DNA from: Alphaproteobacteria bacterium
GTDB taxonomy: Bacteria; Pseudomonadota; Alphaproteobacteria; Rhizobiales; JAJFHC01
Assembly (NCBI GenBank): GCA_021775805.1
Contig: JAJFHD010000055.1
Coordinates: 62,001 to 126,000 of the forward strand
DNA: 64,000 nucleotides
Direction of reading: 5' to 3'
Below, piece after piece: positions 15,257-24,558 of this stretch. Position numbers and translations under genes: made by a program. The notes under the pieces were generated by a model that was given only the letters and a program-made list of their open reading frames with translations, ran no database searches and had not been told where the DNA came from. Numbering within the stretch: the stretch's first letter is position 1; the number at the start of each line of letters is the position of its first letter.

Positions 15257-18200
15257 ATGAGACCTCACGACGGACCCAGACGCCAAAGCAGCGCCGATGC
15301 TGCCGCCCGGACCTATCTTCGGACCCATCTGGGGTGGATGCGCGGCTTTCCACTGGAAAACAACGCCGGCGACGCGCCCGCGTGGATGACCCTGCCCCGC
15401 CTAGGCAGCTCAGCAGCCCCGGAACAGCTCACGATCACGCGCGAGCATCTCCGGCGCGCCGAATTCGGCCGCAATGGCGCACGGCGCAAATTTCCCAAGG
15501 CGCTCGTGCGGGTGGTGGGGGATCTCGACGTCTGGTCGAGCCGGACCGATGCGCAACTGGCAATCCTGAAGGACGTCGTCCACAACCGCACCCCTTATCC
15601 GAAACTCAGCCGGCTGCTCGATGCCACAGGCGCCCGTACATCACTCCGTGAAGCCATTGCCAGGCTCACAGGGGCGCACAAATCTGCCGGGCCGGTCGTG
15701 GCGTGCCTGGTCTGGGTCCATTGGCAGGATGAGGCGGCCTTGTCGTCCTCGCTGAAAATTCTCAACGACAACGCCGAAAACCTGATGTCGCTGCACTGCC
15801 GGCTGGATGAGCCGCAAGCCTCACTGGCGGTCCTGAAATGCATTCAGCTTCTGGAGGACGGCGCTGACACATCCGTACTCGATCTCATTGTCGACCGGCG
15901 TTGCTGGGAAATTCCGCTCGGCCATGATGGATTTCCGGGAAGGATGACCCATGCGCTGAAAGCTTTCAGGTCGGGCGACCGGGTTGCCGGAAAACCACAT
16001 GCCAGCGGTTTTGGCCGCGCCGAGCACCGGCTCGGCCGCGATCTGGTCGGCTTCATCTGCGGCCTCAACGACCGCAACAGGAAAATCCAGCACCGAAAAC
16101 TTCGATTGCTGCGTCTGCTGGTCTCTCCCGGCCACCTGGAGCGGTGGCAGGCGTGGTGGGACAAGGCAGGCGCCATTGAAAGCCAGGTGAGGTCGATACT
16201 CGGGGGCGGCAAACACAGTCGCGGCGACAAGGTAAGGTGCCGCGCGCTGGAAAAACTGATCCATTCAGAACTCAAGGCCCCTCGCCCGATCCGCTGGAGA
16301 GATCTTGACGAATTTGCCCATGCCTTCTGCACGAATGCAACGCCAAAAGCGTTCGACACGCTGTCGGATTGTCTCGAAATCCTCAACCGGTCCCACGACA
16401 GCCAGGATCATGCCCACCGTTTTCTGGAACACTGGTTCTGGGAGTTCCACGCGCCACGCAAAGGCTGGAAGATCGTCATCGCCCTCCTCAGCGAACAGTC
16501 CAAGCTCCTCGAGGCTCTATCCGGCCTTGAACCGGAGCGCAGCGCCTGGGCCTGCGGCCCCCTGACCGACGACCTGATGGAAACCTGGATTGGCGAGGCA
16601 AAGCCGCAGCGCCTGATAAAGCCCACGTTCAAGGCGCTGCGCTTGCTGGTCCTCAATGCCGGGGACTGGTGCGAGTATGTCGGCCCCTTCGCCGACTACA
16701 CCAACTGGGACGCACTGGTGGCGGCAGTCGGTCTGGGTGCCAGGCCCGAGATGGCCGCCCGGATCGTATCGTCGGTGCCGACTAGCGCCGGTGAACTGGA
16801 GGGCGACATGTGGACCAGCCTTCTGCGTCTTTCGGACTTGTGTCCAAAAACCTTTCAGGCGGTCGCCGGCGGATGGCATTCGGGCACATGGAGCGACGAA
16901 CTCACCAAGGAGTTCTCCCGTCTCGTACAGGCGCCCGAACGCGCAGAACTGATCAAAGCGGGTTTGATTGACCGGCAAGGCAAACGGCTTAACCGCGTGA
17001 TTGCCCGGTCGAGCCTCATCCGCTCCATGGGGCATCCGTTCGAAATGCCCCCCTCGGGCCCGCCGCCGAGCCCCATCGATCTGAGCCCCTATCCTGAGGA
17101 ACTCCACGGTTTGCTCGACGACCTTGCCAGGTGGGATCCGAATGCGGCGGGCGCCGCCGACCGGATCCTTTCAAAGGACTACCCGCGCCGCGAGAACCTG
17201 CAGGCGGAGCTTGCCACGCTCCGCGATATGGAGGGCACGGCACCACCTACTGCTGCCGGGTCTCTGAGGGCGCGCATCGGCGGCATCGAACGGCGTTTGA
17301 CGGAACGGCCGGCGGTATCAGAGAAACGGCTTGGAAACTACGTAAAGAAACTTGAACGCCGCATCCGTCATTGCCGTTTGCAGCAGTGGGAACGCGATCT
17401 CGAAGGGCAACTCCTCAATTGCCTCCGGGACGTAATCGGCCCTTCACAGTCGGTTCGCCTGCTTGAGGACGAGGACACTGTCATGCTGTTGTCGTCATTT
17501 GCTTCACTGGAACCCAAATTCAGGGATCTCGCTTTCCGCCTGGTGCGGGCGCGCTGCGGCCCACGGCCGTGGGACCTGCGTAACACGGGGCCAAACCAGG
17601 CGTTCCTGGAAGGCCTGAAGCGCCAGGGCGTGCTGGTCGATCCCTGGCTGGACGGGATCGGCCCTCGGCCTGTCCATGCCGGACCGCAGCACCTGACACT
17701 CGATCTTGAGGCCGACCCGATGGAAGTGCTGCGCATGGGCGAGCCGTTCGACACCTGTCTGGCGCCTGGATCCTTCAATTTCTTCTCCGCGGTCGCCAAC
17801 GCCGCCGACATCAACAAACGGGTTCTCTACGCCAGAGACGACAACGGCACCGTCCGCGGCAGGTGCCTCCTCGCCCTGACCGACGAGGGTCATATTCTGG
17901 TGTTCAACGTCTATGCTCACACCCATCAGGATATCGTTGCCGATGCGGTAACCGCCTACGTTCACGATCTTGCCGTCGCCATGGGCACGTCAGTGACGCC
18001 GCGAGGCCACGTCAGAAACCTGATCGCCGGCGACTGGTACGACGACGGGCCGCTCGATCTCACGGGACAGTTGAGGTTTCTCGAACCGGACTCGGCATTT
18101 GGCACGGCGCTGCCCTCCATGTCGCCGTCCGAGGTTGTACCCCAACTCGAGAAAGCACTGGCCGGCGATGCCATAACACCGCCGATTGTCAGAGCCCTTG

Positions 18201-18661
18201 TGCAATCGCCGGTGTTTCAGTCCCGCCCGGACCTGATCACGCCCCTTCTCCCCTATATCGGCAGGGAGGCAACACTCGATCCATCCTCCTGCCTGCAGAT
18301 CGCCGCTCTCGTCCGAATGGCTGGAGACGTGGACTCCGCAGAAAGGATACTGAACCGGGGTGTCAGGGCCGTGTGTTCCAGACAGCATGAGTATTCCTGG
18401 CTCCAGCTGCGCATCGCAGAGGAACTGATCGAGCTCGGACTGTCCCACAGGGCCCTGAGGCTGATCAGACAGACAAGACCCAGGGATGTCAGAACCTGGG
18501 AGGATGAATGGGATGAGCGCGTGATGGTTGCAGCGAAGGCCTATGAAGGCCTCTATAGAAGCGGCAAGGCGCTGGAGCTTTACAGGGTTGCCCGCAAAAT
18601 GGGACACGGATATGCGAGCGCCTGCATCAAGAGGCTGGAGCAATCGCTTGCTGTGCCATAG
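15257..18661 (+). CDS. Giant protein of unknown family (1134 aa)
   Basis: I do not recognise this protein. It is largely helical, with no signal peptide or membrane segment, so it is cytoplasmic. About residues 90-560 look like irregular helical repeats (HEAT- or TPR-like). Residues about 690-760 are Arg-rich and coiled-coil-prone. The best-ordered part is about 812-930, with LTLDLEADPMEVLRMG, then EPFDTCLAPGSFNFFSAVAN, DINKRVLYARDD, GRCLLALTDEGHILVFNVY and a later DWYDDGPLDL. The Cys and the N-K-R-V-L-Y-A-R block look like an active or binding site. The C-terminus (about 1010-1130) is TPR-like. A TIR-propeller gene follows after 115 nt on the same strand, so a joint sensing or defence role is possible. 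Confidence 0.6.
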   Translation: MRPHDGPRRQSSADAAARTYLRTHLGWMRGFPLENNAGDAPAWMTLPRLGSSAAPEQLTITREHLRRAEFGRNGARRKFPKALVRVVGDLDVWSSRTDAQLAILKDVVHNRTPYPKLSRLLDATGARTSLREAIARLTGAHKSAGPVVACLVWVHWQDEAALSSSLKILNDNAENLMSLHCRLDEPQASLAVLKCIQLLEDGADTSVLDLIVDRRCWEIPLGHDGFPGRMTHALKAFRSGDRVAGKPHASGFGRAEHRLGRDLVGFICGLNDRNRKIQHRKLRLLRLLVSPGHLERWQAWWDKAGAIESQVRSILGGGKHSRGDKVRCRALEKLIHSELKAPRPIRWRDLDEFAHAFCTNATPKAFDTLSDCLEILNRSHDSQDHAHRFLEHWFWEFHAPRKGWKIVIALLSEQSKLLEALSGLEPERSAWACGPLTDDLMETWIGEAKPQRLIKPTFKALRLLVLNAGDWCEYVGPFADYTNWDALVAAVGLGARPEMAARIVSSVPTSAGELEGDMWTSLLRLSDLCPKTFQAVAGGWHSGTWSDELTKEFSRLVQAPERAELIKAGLIDRQGKRLNRVIARSSLIRSMGHPFEMPPSGPPPSPIDLSPYPEELHGLLDDLARWDPNAAGAADRILSKDYPRRENLQAELATLRDMEGTAPPTAAGSLRARIGGIERRLTERPAVSEKRLGNYVKKLERRIRHCRLQQWERDLEGQLLNCLRDVIGPSQSVRLLEDEDTVMLLSSFASLEPKFRDLAFRLVRARCGPRPWDLRNTGPNQAFLEGLKRQGVLVDPWLDGIGPRPVHAGPQHLTLDLEADPMEVLRMGEPFDTCLAPGSFNFFSAVANAADINKRVLYARDDNGTVRGRCLLALTDEGHILVFNVYAHTHQDIVADAVTAYVHDLAVAMGTSVTPRGHVRNLIAGDWYDDGPLDLTGQLRFLEPDSAFGTALPSMSPSEVVPQLEKALAGDAITPPIVRALVQSPVFQSRPDLITPLLPYIGREATLDPSSCLQIAALVRMAGDVDSAERILNRGVRAVCSRQHEYSWLQLRIAEELIELGLSHRALRLIRQTRPRDVRTWEDEWDERVMVAAKAYEGLYRSGKALELYRVARKMGHGYASACIKRLEQSLAVP

Positions 18662-18776
18662 TCAGGCCACAGCAACACCATGGCGCCATCCGGGCAGACT
18701 GCTTCATTGACACGACCGATGGCGTTCGAACAGGATGGGTGCAGTGGGACCAAGGGCCCGTTCGACAGGGGAAGTG

Positions 18777-21700
18777 ATGTCAGGCAAAGCAGTCGAAACC
18801 GGGTCGGGGAAGTATTTCGCCTTTATCAGCTATAGCCATGCAGACGAGAAATGGGGCCGCTGGCTCCATCGCCGGCTGGAACGCTATCGCACGCCCAGCC
18901 GGCTGGCGGGCAGCGACGGCCGCGACGGCAAGGTCGCCCGGCGTATCTTTCCCGTGTTCAGGGACCGTGAGGAACTTCCGACCTCTTCAGACCTTGGCGC
19001 GACCATCCAGCGGGCGCTCGAGGACTCGCGCTACCTGATCGTGATCTGTTCGCCGCGCTCTGCCGCATCGCACTGGGTCAACGAGGAGGTGCTGTCCTTC
19101 AAGCGCCTTGGCCGTGGCAACCGCATCCTGTGTCTGATCGTCGACGGCGAACCCGGCGCCACCGACAAACCGGGCCGTGAAGGCGAGGAATGTTTTCCGC
19201 CAGCGGTCCGTTTCAAGCTCGGCGAGGCCGGCGCGCTCACGGACATTCTGGAAGAACCGATCGCGGCGGACGCCCGGCCCGGCAAGGATGGTCCCGGCAA
19301 TGCCTTTCTGAAACTGGCCGCCGGCGTCCTTGGTGTCGACTACGATGCCCTCAAGCTGCGCGACGCCGCCCGCCGCCGCAAAGCCCGGCTGGCCTGGGCC
19401 GGTGCCTGTGTCGCTGTCGTGATTGCTGCCGGTGCAGGTTACAAGTCGGTACGCGATGCCCAGTGGGAGCGCCTGCGTCAGCAATCGATTGCCATCGCCG
19501 CCGAAGCCCAGGAAGCGCTCGACCGCAAGGACACCCGGCTCGGGCTTGGGCGGGCCATTGCTGCCATGCCCAAGGACATCGGCAATCCCGACCGGCCCCT
19601 GGTGCCGCAGGCGACAGCGGCATTGCGCAGAGCCATTACGGCCCATCGTGCTCTGGGGACTCTGCGCATCGAGGGCGCGGAACTGCCGGAACGGCTGGCC
19701 GTCCTGCCGTCGGGCAACATTGTACTCATGGAATCTCTTGGCAAGGCCCACGTTTTCGATGGTTCTACCGGAAAACTTATCCGGAAGTACGAACCTTCGG
19801 TTCCCAACACGACGTGGGCACTGTCCAAGGATAATGCGGTACTCTACAGAGCAGAACATGGGCCCGACACCCAGCGCGACGACCAGACCTGGTTTGCCCC
19901 CCTCACCTTCAGGGACATTTCCCTGGAGACCGGCGATGTTAAACGTGAACTGACCGTGGAAACATCAGGCGTGCAACGCAACTGGTCAACCCTGGCAAGC
20001 GATGGACGGTTCCTCGTGGCCGATACTTTCCGCGACGGCCGGACAACACTGAAGATCTGGGACCGGACAACCGGTGAGCGTCACGATATCCACACCCCCG
20101 ACTATCACTTTATCTCCGAAGCCCAAATACGCCCCGACGGCACGGTCCTTATGATCGCCGGACCACCAGAACGCAGCGAGAAGGAAGTCAAGGCGTCCGG
20201 TCAGAACGGCGTGTTTCTTCCCGCAGCCGGTGCCTTCCTGTTGGACGTGGAGAAGCGTGCGATCAAGGTCGTGCGTGACCCGTCTGCGCCGGTGCAATGT
20301 CCATCAATTGCCGACTTCAACCGCTTCCTGCCGCCGATGCCCTATCTGAGTGAGGGCCCTGCTCCGCTGCCGCCCCCGGGGTTTGCATTCGGATCGCAGA
20401 AGAAGGTTGGCGTCAAGATGAGCGCCGACGGAAAGTTTCTCTACGCTCTGCCGCCCGGCGTACAGGGGTATCATTGTCTCATGCGCTGGCCGGTCGACAC
20501 TCCCGGAGCCCCGCAAACAGCGTTTGAACTCGTCAACGCAGCCCAGATCATCCAGGTCTGGCCACAGCTCAAATCCGTTTTTGAGGATCGCGGATTTCAG
20601 CCGCCCAAAGTCTACCAAAAGTGGTATCGCGAACTCTACGGCAACGGATTCGGCAAACGCAAAAATATCCCCGACACCGTCAGTGCCGACGGCACCAGAA
20701 CCTATCGTCTCGACCGGTCGGGCGCCGTTACCCTGACCGACAGTGCGCCGCGCCACACCGCCCTGCCGGTCGAGCATCCACGTCAGGCAAAATTCAACCA
20801 CCGGACCGGAACCCTGTCGTTTCTTCATGGCACCAAGCCTATCAAGGTGAGTGTTTTCAAAACCGGCGCTGTCATACCATCAGCAACAGTGGAGATTCCG
20901 ACCACTCAATATGCCAATTACCAAATAGCCGGCACCGCGGAAACGATTGCCACATTTGCCTGGGAACGAGCAAAATTCAATGCGGACCCGGTGACGTCCA
21001 ACACCGTTAGGTTGCACAGCCTGAAGGACGGTGCGGTACTGGCCACGTTCTCGGACCTCCTTTCCCTGTCCGGCAATCAACCGCTGTTTTCACCCGACGA
21101 CGCCTTGGCGACGGTCGTGACGCGCGACGGTGCAGCGGTTCTGTTCGATGCGGCCACCGGCAAACAGAAGGCACGCCTGCGCGTACCCGGGTATCAGGTG
21201 GTCGACGCCGGTTTCCTGGGCAACAATCTCGTCACCCTGGCGAGCAATTCACCAGACGATCCTTACAAGCGAAACGTCATTCTGGCCCGCTTTAAGGATG
21301 AGGAATTTAAGCCGGAAATTCTTCATCAATGGAAGGCGCAAGGCGGCACGCTCACCGCATCGCCCAAGGGCGGACGGCTTTACGTCCACCTGGATGTGCC
21401 GGCCAAGGACAACGGTATCGAAGTCATTGTCGACAACGCTTCAACCGCCCAGATAGTTCTTGAAACACCATCGGGCGGCACCCGTGAAGCGGTGTTCTCT
21501 CCGGATGAACAATATCTTGTCCTGGCGCCCACAACCGAGCCGATCAAGATATTCAACGCCGCCACCGGCGCCGTCGACGCCACCGGGCCGATCCAAAAGC
21601 TTGGCAGCTATGCGCCGCGTCTGGACCCGGCAGGACGGTATGCCGTTGCTACACCCGACAGTAAACTGGCGCTGCTGCCGCTGGGAGGCGGTGGTCCGCC

Positions 21701-22022
21701 CTGTAGCATTCTCAACGACACCAAGGCAGATGCCCTGGCCATCAGCCCCACCGGACGGCACATAGCCGTGTTCGACTCCTGGGAGGACCTGCTGACAGTG
21801 TTCGACATGGAAGCGTGTGCGCCGGCGGCACAGTTCAAAGCCGCGTATGTCGGACCGTTCGGCCTGGCATTTGTCGGAGACGACGCGATCATCGCCATCG
21901 AAGAAGGCGACGATGAAACCAGGATCGCCAAACGCTTGCCGCTCTACGCTGATCCCGTTCGAGCCCTCCAACGTGCCCGTGCGCTTATGGCGGCATCAGT
22001 CTTCGGGCAACGCCAACAATAG
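18777..22022 (+). CDS. TIR domain-transmembrane-beta-propeller protein
   Basis: A 1081-aa protein. Residues 12-165 are a TIR domain: FAFISYSHADEKW, then RIFPVFRDREELPTSSDLG, YLIVICSPRSAASHWVNEE with the candidate catalytic Glu at 103/104 after W100, and RILCLIVDGEP. One transmembrane helix follows at about 204-222. From about residue 290 to the end there are repeated WD40-like blades (for example KAHVFDGSTGKLIRKYEP, LKIWDRTTGER, AAVLFDAATGKQKARLRVPG). Bacterial TIR domains often cleave or cyclise NAD+, and propellers bind ligands or proteins. The start is the ATG at 18777 with a GGGGAAG site; an upstream in-frame GTG exists at 18735. It probably forms a unit with the preceding giant gene. Confidence 0.85.
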   Translation: MSGKAVETGSGKYFAFISYSHADEKWGRWLHRRLERYRTPSRLAGSDGRDGKVARRIFPVFRDREELPTSSDLGATIQRALEDSRYLIVICSPRSAASHWVNEEVLSFKRLGRGNRILCLIVDGEPGATDKPGREGEECFPPAVRFKLGEAGALTDILEEPIAADARPGKDGPGNAFLKLAAGVLGVDYDALKLRDAARRRKARLAWAGACVAVVIAAGAGYKSVRDAQWERLRQQSIAIAAEAQEALDRKDTRLGLGRAIAAMPKDIGNPDRPLVPQATAALRRAITAHRALGTLRIEGAELPERLAVLPSGNIVLMESLGKAHVFDGSTGKLIRKYEPSVPNTTWALSKDNAVLYRAEHGPDTQRDDQTWFAPLTFRDISLETGDVKRELTVETSGVQRNWSTLASDGRFLVADTFRDGRTTLKIWDRTTGERHDIHTPDYHFISEAQIRPDGTVLMIAGPPERSEKEVKASGQNGVFLPAAGAFLLDVEKRAIKVVRDPSAPVQCPSIADFNRFLPPMPYLSEGPAPLPPPGFAFGSQKKVGVKMSADGKFLYALPPGVQGYHCLMRWPVDTPGAPQTAFELVNAAQIIQVWPQLKSVFEDRGFQPPKVYQKWYRELYGNGFGKRKNIPDTVSADGTRTYRLDRSGAVTLTDSAPRHTALPVEHPRQAKFNHRTGTLSFLHGTKPIKVSVFKTGAVIPSATVEIPTTQYANYQIAGTAETIATFAWERAKFNADPVTSNTVRLHSLKDGAVLATFSDLLSLSGNQPLFSPDDALATVVTRDGAAVLFDAATGKQKARLRVPGYQVVDAGFLGNNLVTLASNSPDDPYKRNVILARFKDEEFKPEILHQWKAQGGTLTASPKGGRLYVHLDVPAKDNGIEVIVDNASTAQIVLETPSGGTREAVFSPDEQYLVLAPTTEPIKIFNAATGAVDATGPIQKLGSYAPRLDPAGRYAVATPDSKLALLPLGGGGPPCSILNDTKADALAISPTGRHIAVFDSWEDLLTVFDMEACAPAAQFKAAYVGPFGLAFVGDDAIIAIEEGDDETRIAKRLPLYADPVRALQRARALMAASVFGQRQQ

Positions 22023-22070
22023 GATCCACTGACCGAAAACTGATTGTTGCCGGCCTATAAATGGAGAAAC

Positions 22071-22119
22071 ATACCAATTGCATACCAATTAGGAGAAATT
22101 GGTTTGCATCGTTCCAATT
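22071..22119. promoter_or_regulatory. ACCAATT repeat cluster upstream of tdm
   Basis: ATACCAATT occurs twice in direct orientation (22071-22079, 22082-22090; 11-bp spacing, about one helical turn). The second copy pairs with AATTGGTTTGC (22097-22107) to form an 11-bp inverted repeat with one mismatch around a 6-nt loop. A further CCAATT lies at 22114-22119. A TATAAA at 22056 could be the -10 box, which would place these sites at the start of the transcript, as for a repressor. The regulator is unknown. Confidence 0.5.
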
Positions 22120-22163
22120 GATTGATAGGGTTCCTGAGCGCACGGTCCTCTCTGGAAATGCAC

Positions 22164-24536
22164 ATGGACGAAAAAACAGAACTTTTTGGCAGTGTTGGCA
22201 TGCCCCCAACGCCGTCAATCATCCACAGACCCGGCATGCCGGTCCTGCCGGATGACACAGAACGTTATGTGGTGGCCGGCGGCGGCTCCTTAGTCGTGGA
22301 AGTGGAACTAGGCGACCGTGTCACCGTCGTCGATGTCGAGGGCCTGCAACCGTGCGAACTCATCACCGCCGACCGGGCCGGACGGATGGATGCCGGTGTG
22401 TTCGACCGCAAACCGGACGGTGGCGCCGCGGGTTTCAAGCGCATACTCGGATGCGGCAATGCCAGTGCTGAGAGAGCCCTGGCATCGCTGAAGCGGCGTA
22501 ACATTGACTTGGCCAACGCCCGTTCAATCACGATGTTTGGCGGCTCGTCGCCGGCCGGCGCCCGGGAGGAACTGACCGTACAGGAAGACGGTCTGCTGAT
22601 CGCCTGTGCCCCGGGCGCTCCGATGGATGCCGAACAACAGGATACGACCACGCCGATCGAACTCCTGATCAAACGCACACGCATTCGCAAGCCAGGCGAG
22701 ACGCCTCTGCCCGAACCGCTTGCGGATCCGGTTATGGACCTTCGGGTACACGCCGCCACGGCCGAGAGCTTTACGGTCAAGTCGGGAGAATACATTCAGA
22801 TCATCGATGTTGCCGGCCGCCAGTGCTCGGACTTCCAGGCATTCGCCATGTCCAAGCTCGACATGGGCCGGGAACTGGCGCTGGATGCGACCATTACCCG
22901 AACCCTGCTTGGACTAGCCAACCCCAAACCGGGATTGCCATCAAAGGCCTTCGACCGGGAAATGGACGCTCTGGTCGAGGTTGTCCAGGATACCTGCGGC
23001 CGGCACGACGTGTTCCTGACGGCGTGCAATTCGCGGTATTACGACGACATGGGCTATCCGGGCCACGTCAACTGCACCGACAACTTCAACAAGAGTCTCG
23101 ACACGTTCGGGATCGCCGGCCGCAAAGGCTGGGAGGCGATCAACTATTTCTACAACACCAATGTGGACGATCAGAACCAGATCTATTTCGATGAACCCTG
23201 GTCGCGGCCGGGGGACTATGTTCTGATGCGCGCGCTCACCGATCTTGTGTGCGTGGCGTCTGCCTGCCCGTGCGACATTGATGCAGCCAATGGCTGGATC
23301 CCCACTGACATTCACGTGCGAACCTACAAAGCCAATGAAGATTTCAAACGAGCGACGGCCTTCAGAATGACACCCGATGCGACCCCTGAACTGACCAAAG
23401 AGACAGCGTTCCACGGCAAGTTTTCTCAACTGACCCGTGATTTCACCGAGTACAATGGCTACTGGCTTCCCAACCGCTTCAACAATGAAGGCCCGGTCGA
23501 GGAATACTGGGCGGCGCGTGAAAAAGCGGTCGTGATGGACCTGTCGCCCTTGCGCAAATTCGAGGTCACCGGCCCCGACGCCGAAGCGTTGCTGCAATAT
23601 TGCGTCACCCGCAACATCCGCAAACTCTCCCCCGGCCAGGTCGTCTACACCGCCATGTGTTACGAACACGGCGGCATGATCGACGACGGCACGGTGTTCC
23701 GTCTCGATCAGGACAATTTTCGCTGGGTCGGCGGCAACGATATCTCCGGCATCTGGCTGCGCGACCAAGCCGCCAAACTCGGCTTGAAGGCCTGGGTGCG
23801 GTCGTCGACCGACCAGCTCCACAACATCGCTGTACAGGGCCCGGCCAGCCGTGATCTCCTGAAGGAGATCATCTGGACACCGCCCAACCGTCCCGCCCTT
23901 GAAGAACTCGACTGGTTCCGCTTCACGCCGGCGCGAATTCACGCTTTCGAAGGCGCGCCGGTGGTCGTTTCCAGAACCGGCTACAGCGGCGAACTGGGCT
24001 ACGAACTCTTCTGTCATCCCAAGGACGGACAGACGGTCATCGATGCGGTCTGGGAAGCGGGTCAGAAACACGGCCTAAAACCGCTCGGCCTTGAAGCCCT
24101 CGACATGATCCGGATCGAGGCCGGACTGATCTTTGCCGACTACGAGTTCAACGATCAGACCGACCCCTTTGAGGCCGGCATCGGATTTACGGTGCCGCTC
24201 AAGAGCAAGAATGACGACTTCATCGGTAAGGCCGCGCTGATCGAACGCAAGGCCCACCCGCAGAGAAAACTGGTTGGACTGGAAATTCATTCCCAGGAAG
24301 CGGTCGGCAATGGCGACTGCATTCACATTGGCCGCGCCCAGATTGGCGAGGTGACCAGCGGTGTGCGCTCGCCTGTGCTGAAAAAGAATATCGCACTTGC
24401 CAGAGTCGACGTGGTTCATTCAGAATTCGGCACGCAGGTAGAAATTGGCAAGCTCGACGGCCATCAGAAGCGGCTGCCGGCAACGGTCGTCCGGTTCCCG
24501 CACTACGATCCGGAAAAGACCAAACCGCGAAGCTGA
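22164..24536 (+). CDS. tdm: Trimethylamine N-oxide demethylase Tdm (DUF1989-GcvT fusion)
   Basis: A 790-aa protein. Residues about 190-390 are a DUF1989 domain and about 430-780 a GcvT-like tetrahydrofolate-binding aminomethyltransferase domain (for example YWAAREKAVVMDLSPLRKFEV, VSRTGYSGELGYELF, GLEALDMIRIEAGL). This fusion is the hallmark of Tdm, which converts TMAO to dimethylamine and formaldehyde, the latter captured on THF. Three cysteines, C288, C368 and C370 (SACPCD), fit the three-Cys zinc site described for Tdm. An extra N-terminal region of about 170 residues (VVAGGGSLVVEVELGDRV) resembles a degenerate DUF1989 copy. The ATG at 22164 has GGAA 6 nt upstream. The nearby tmm and TMAO transporter genes strongly support the call. 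Confidence 0.92.
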   Translation: MDEKTELFGSVGMPPTPSIIHRPGMPVLPDDTERYVVAGGGSLVVEVELGDRVTVVDVEGLQPCELITADRAGRMDAGVFDRKPDGGAAGFKRILGCGNASAERALASLKRRNIDLANARSITMFGGSSPAGAREELTVQEDGLLIACAPGAPMDAEQQDTTTPIELLIKRTRIRKPGETPLPEPLADPVMDLRVHAATAESFTVKSGEYIQIIDVAGRQCSDFQAFAMSKLDMGRELALDATITRTLLGLANPKPGLPSKAFDREMDALVEVVQDTCGRHDVFLTACNSRYYDDMGYPGHVNCTDNFNKSLDTFGIAGRKGWEAINYFYNTNVDDQNQIYFDEPWSRPGDYVLMRALTDLVCVASACPCDIDAANGWIPTDIHVRTYKANEDFKRATAFRMTPDATPELTKETAFHGKFSQLTRDFTEYNGYWLPNRFNNEGPVEEYWAAREKAVVMDLSPLRKFEVTGPDAEALLQYCVTRNIRKLSPGQVVYTAMCYEHGGMIDDGTVFRLDQDNFRWVGGNDISGIWLRDQAAKLGLKAWVRSSTDQLHNIAVQGPASRDLLKEIIWTPPNRPALEELDWFRFTPARIHAFEGAPVVVSRTGYSGELGYELFCHPKDGQTVIDAVWEAGQKHGLKPLGLEALDMIRIEAGLIFADYEFNDQTDPFEAGIGFTVPLKSKNDDFIGKAALIERKAHPQRKLVGLEIHSQEAVGNGDCIHIGRAQIGEVTSGVRSPVLKKNIALARVDVVHSEFGTQVEIGKLDGHQKRLPATVVRFPHYDPEKTKPRS

Positions 24537-24558
24537 ACCCCGCGATCAGGGTGCCGGG

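Noticed and set aside
22164..24536. Simple glycine-cleavage T protein or DMSP demethylase
   Set aside because: The DUF1989 domain with three metal cysteines and the tmm/tmoXWV context identify Tdm instead.
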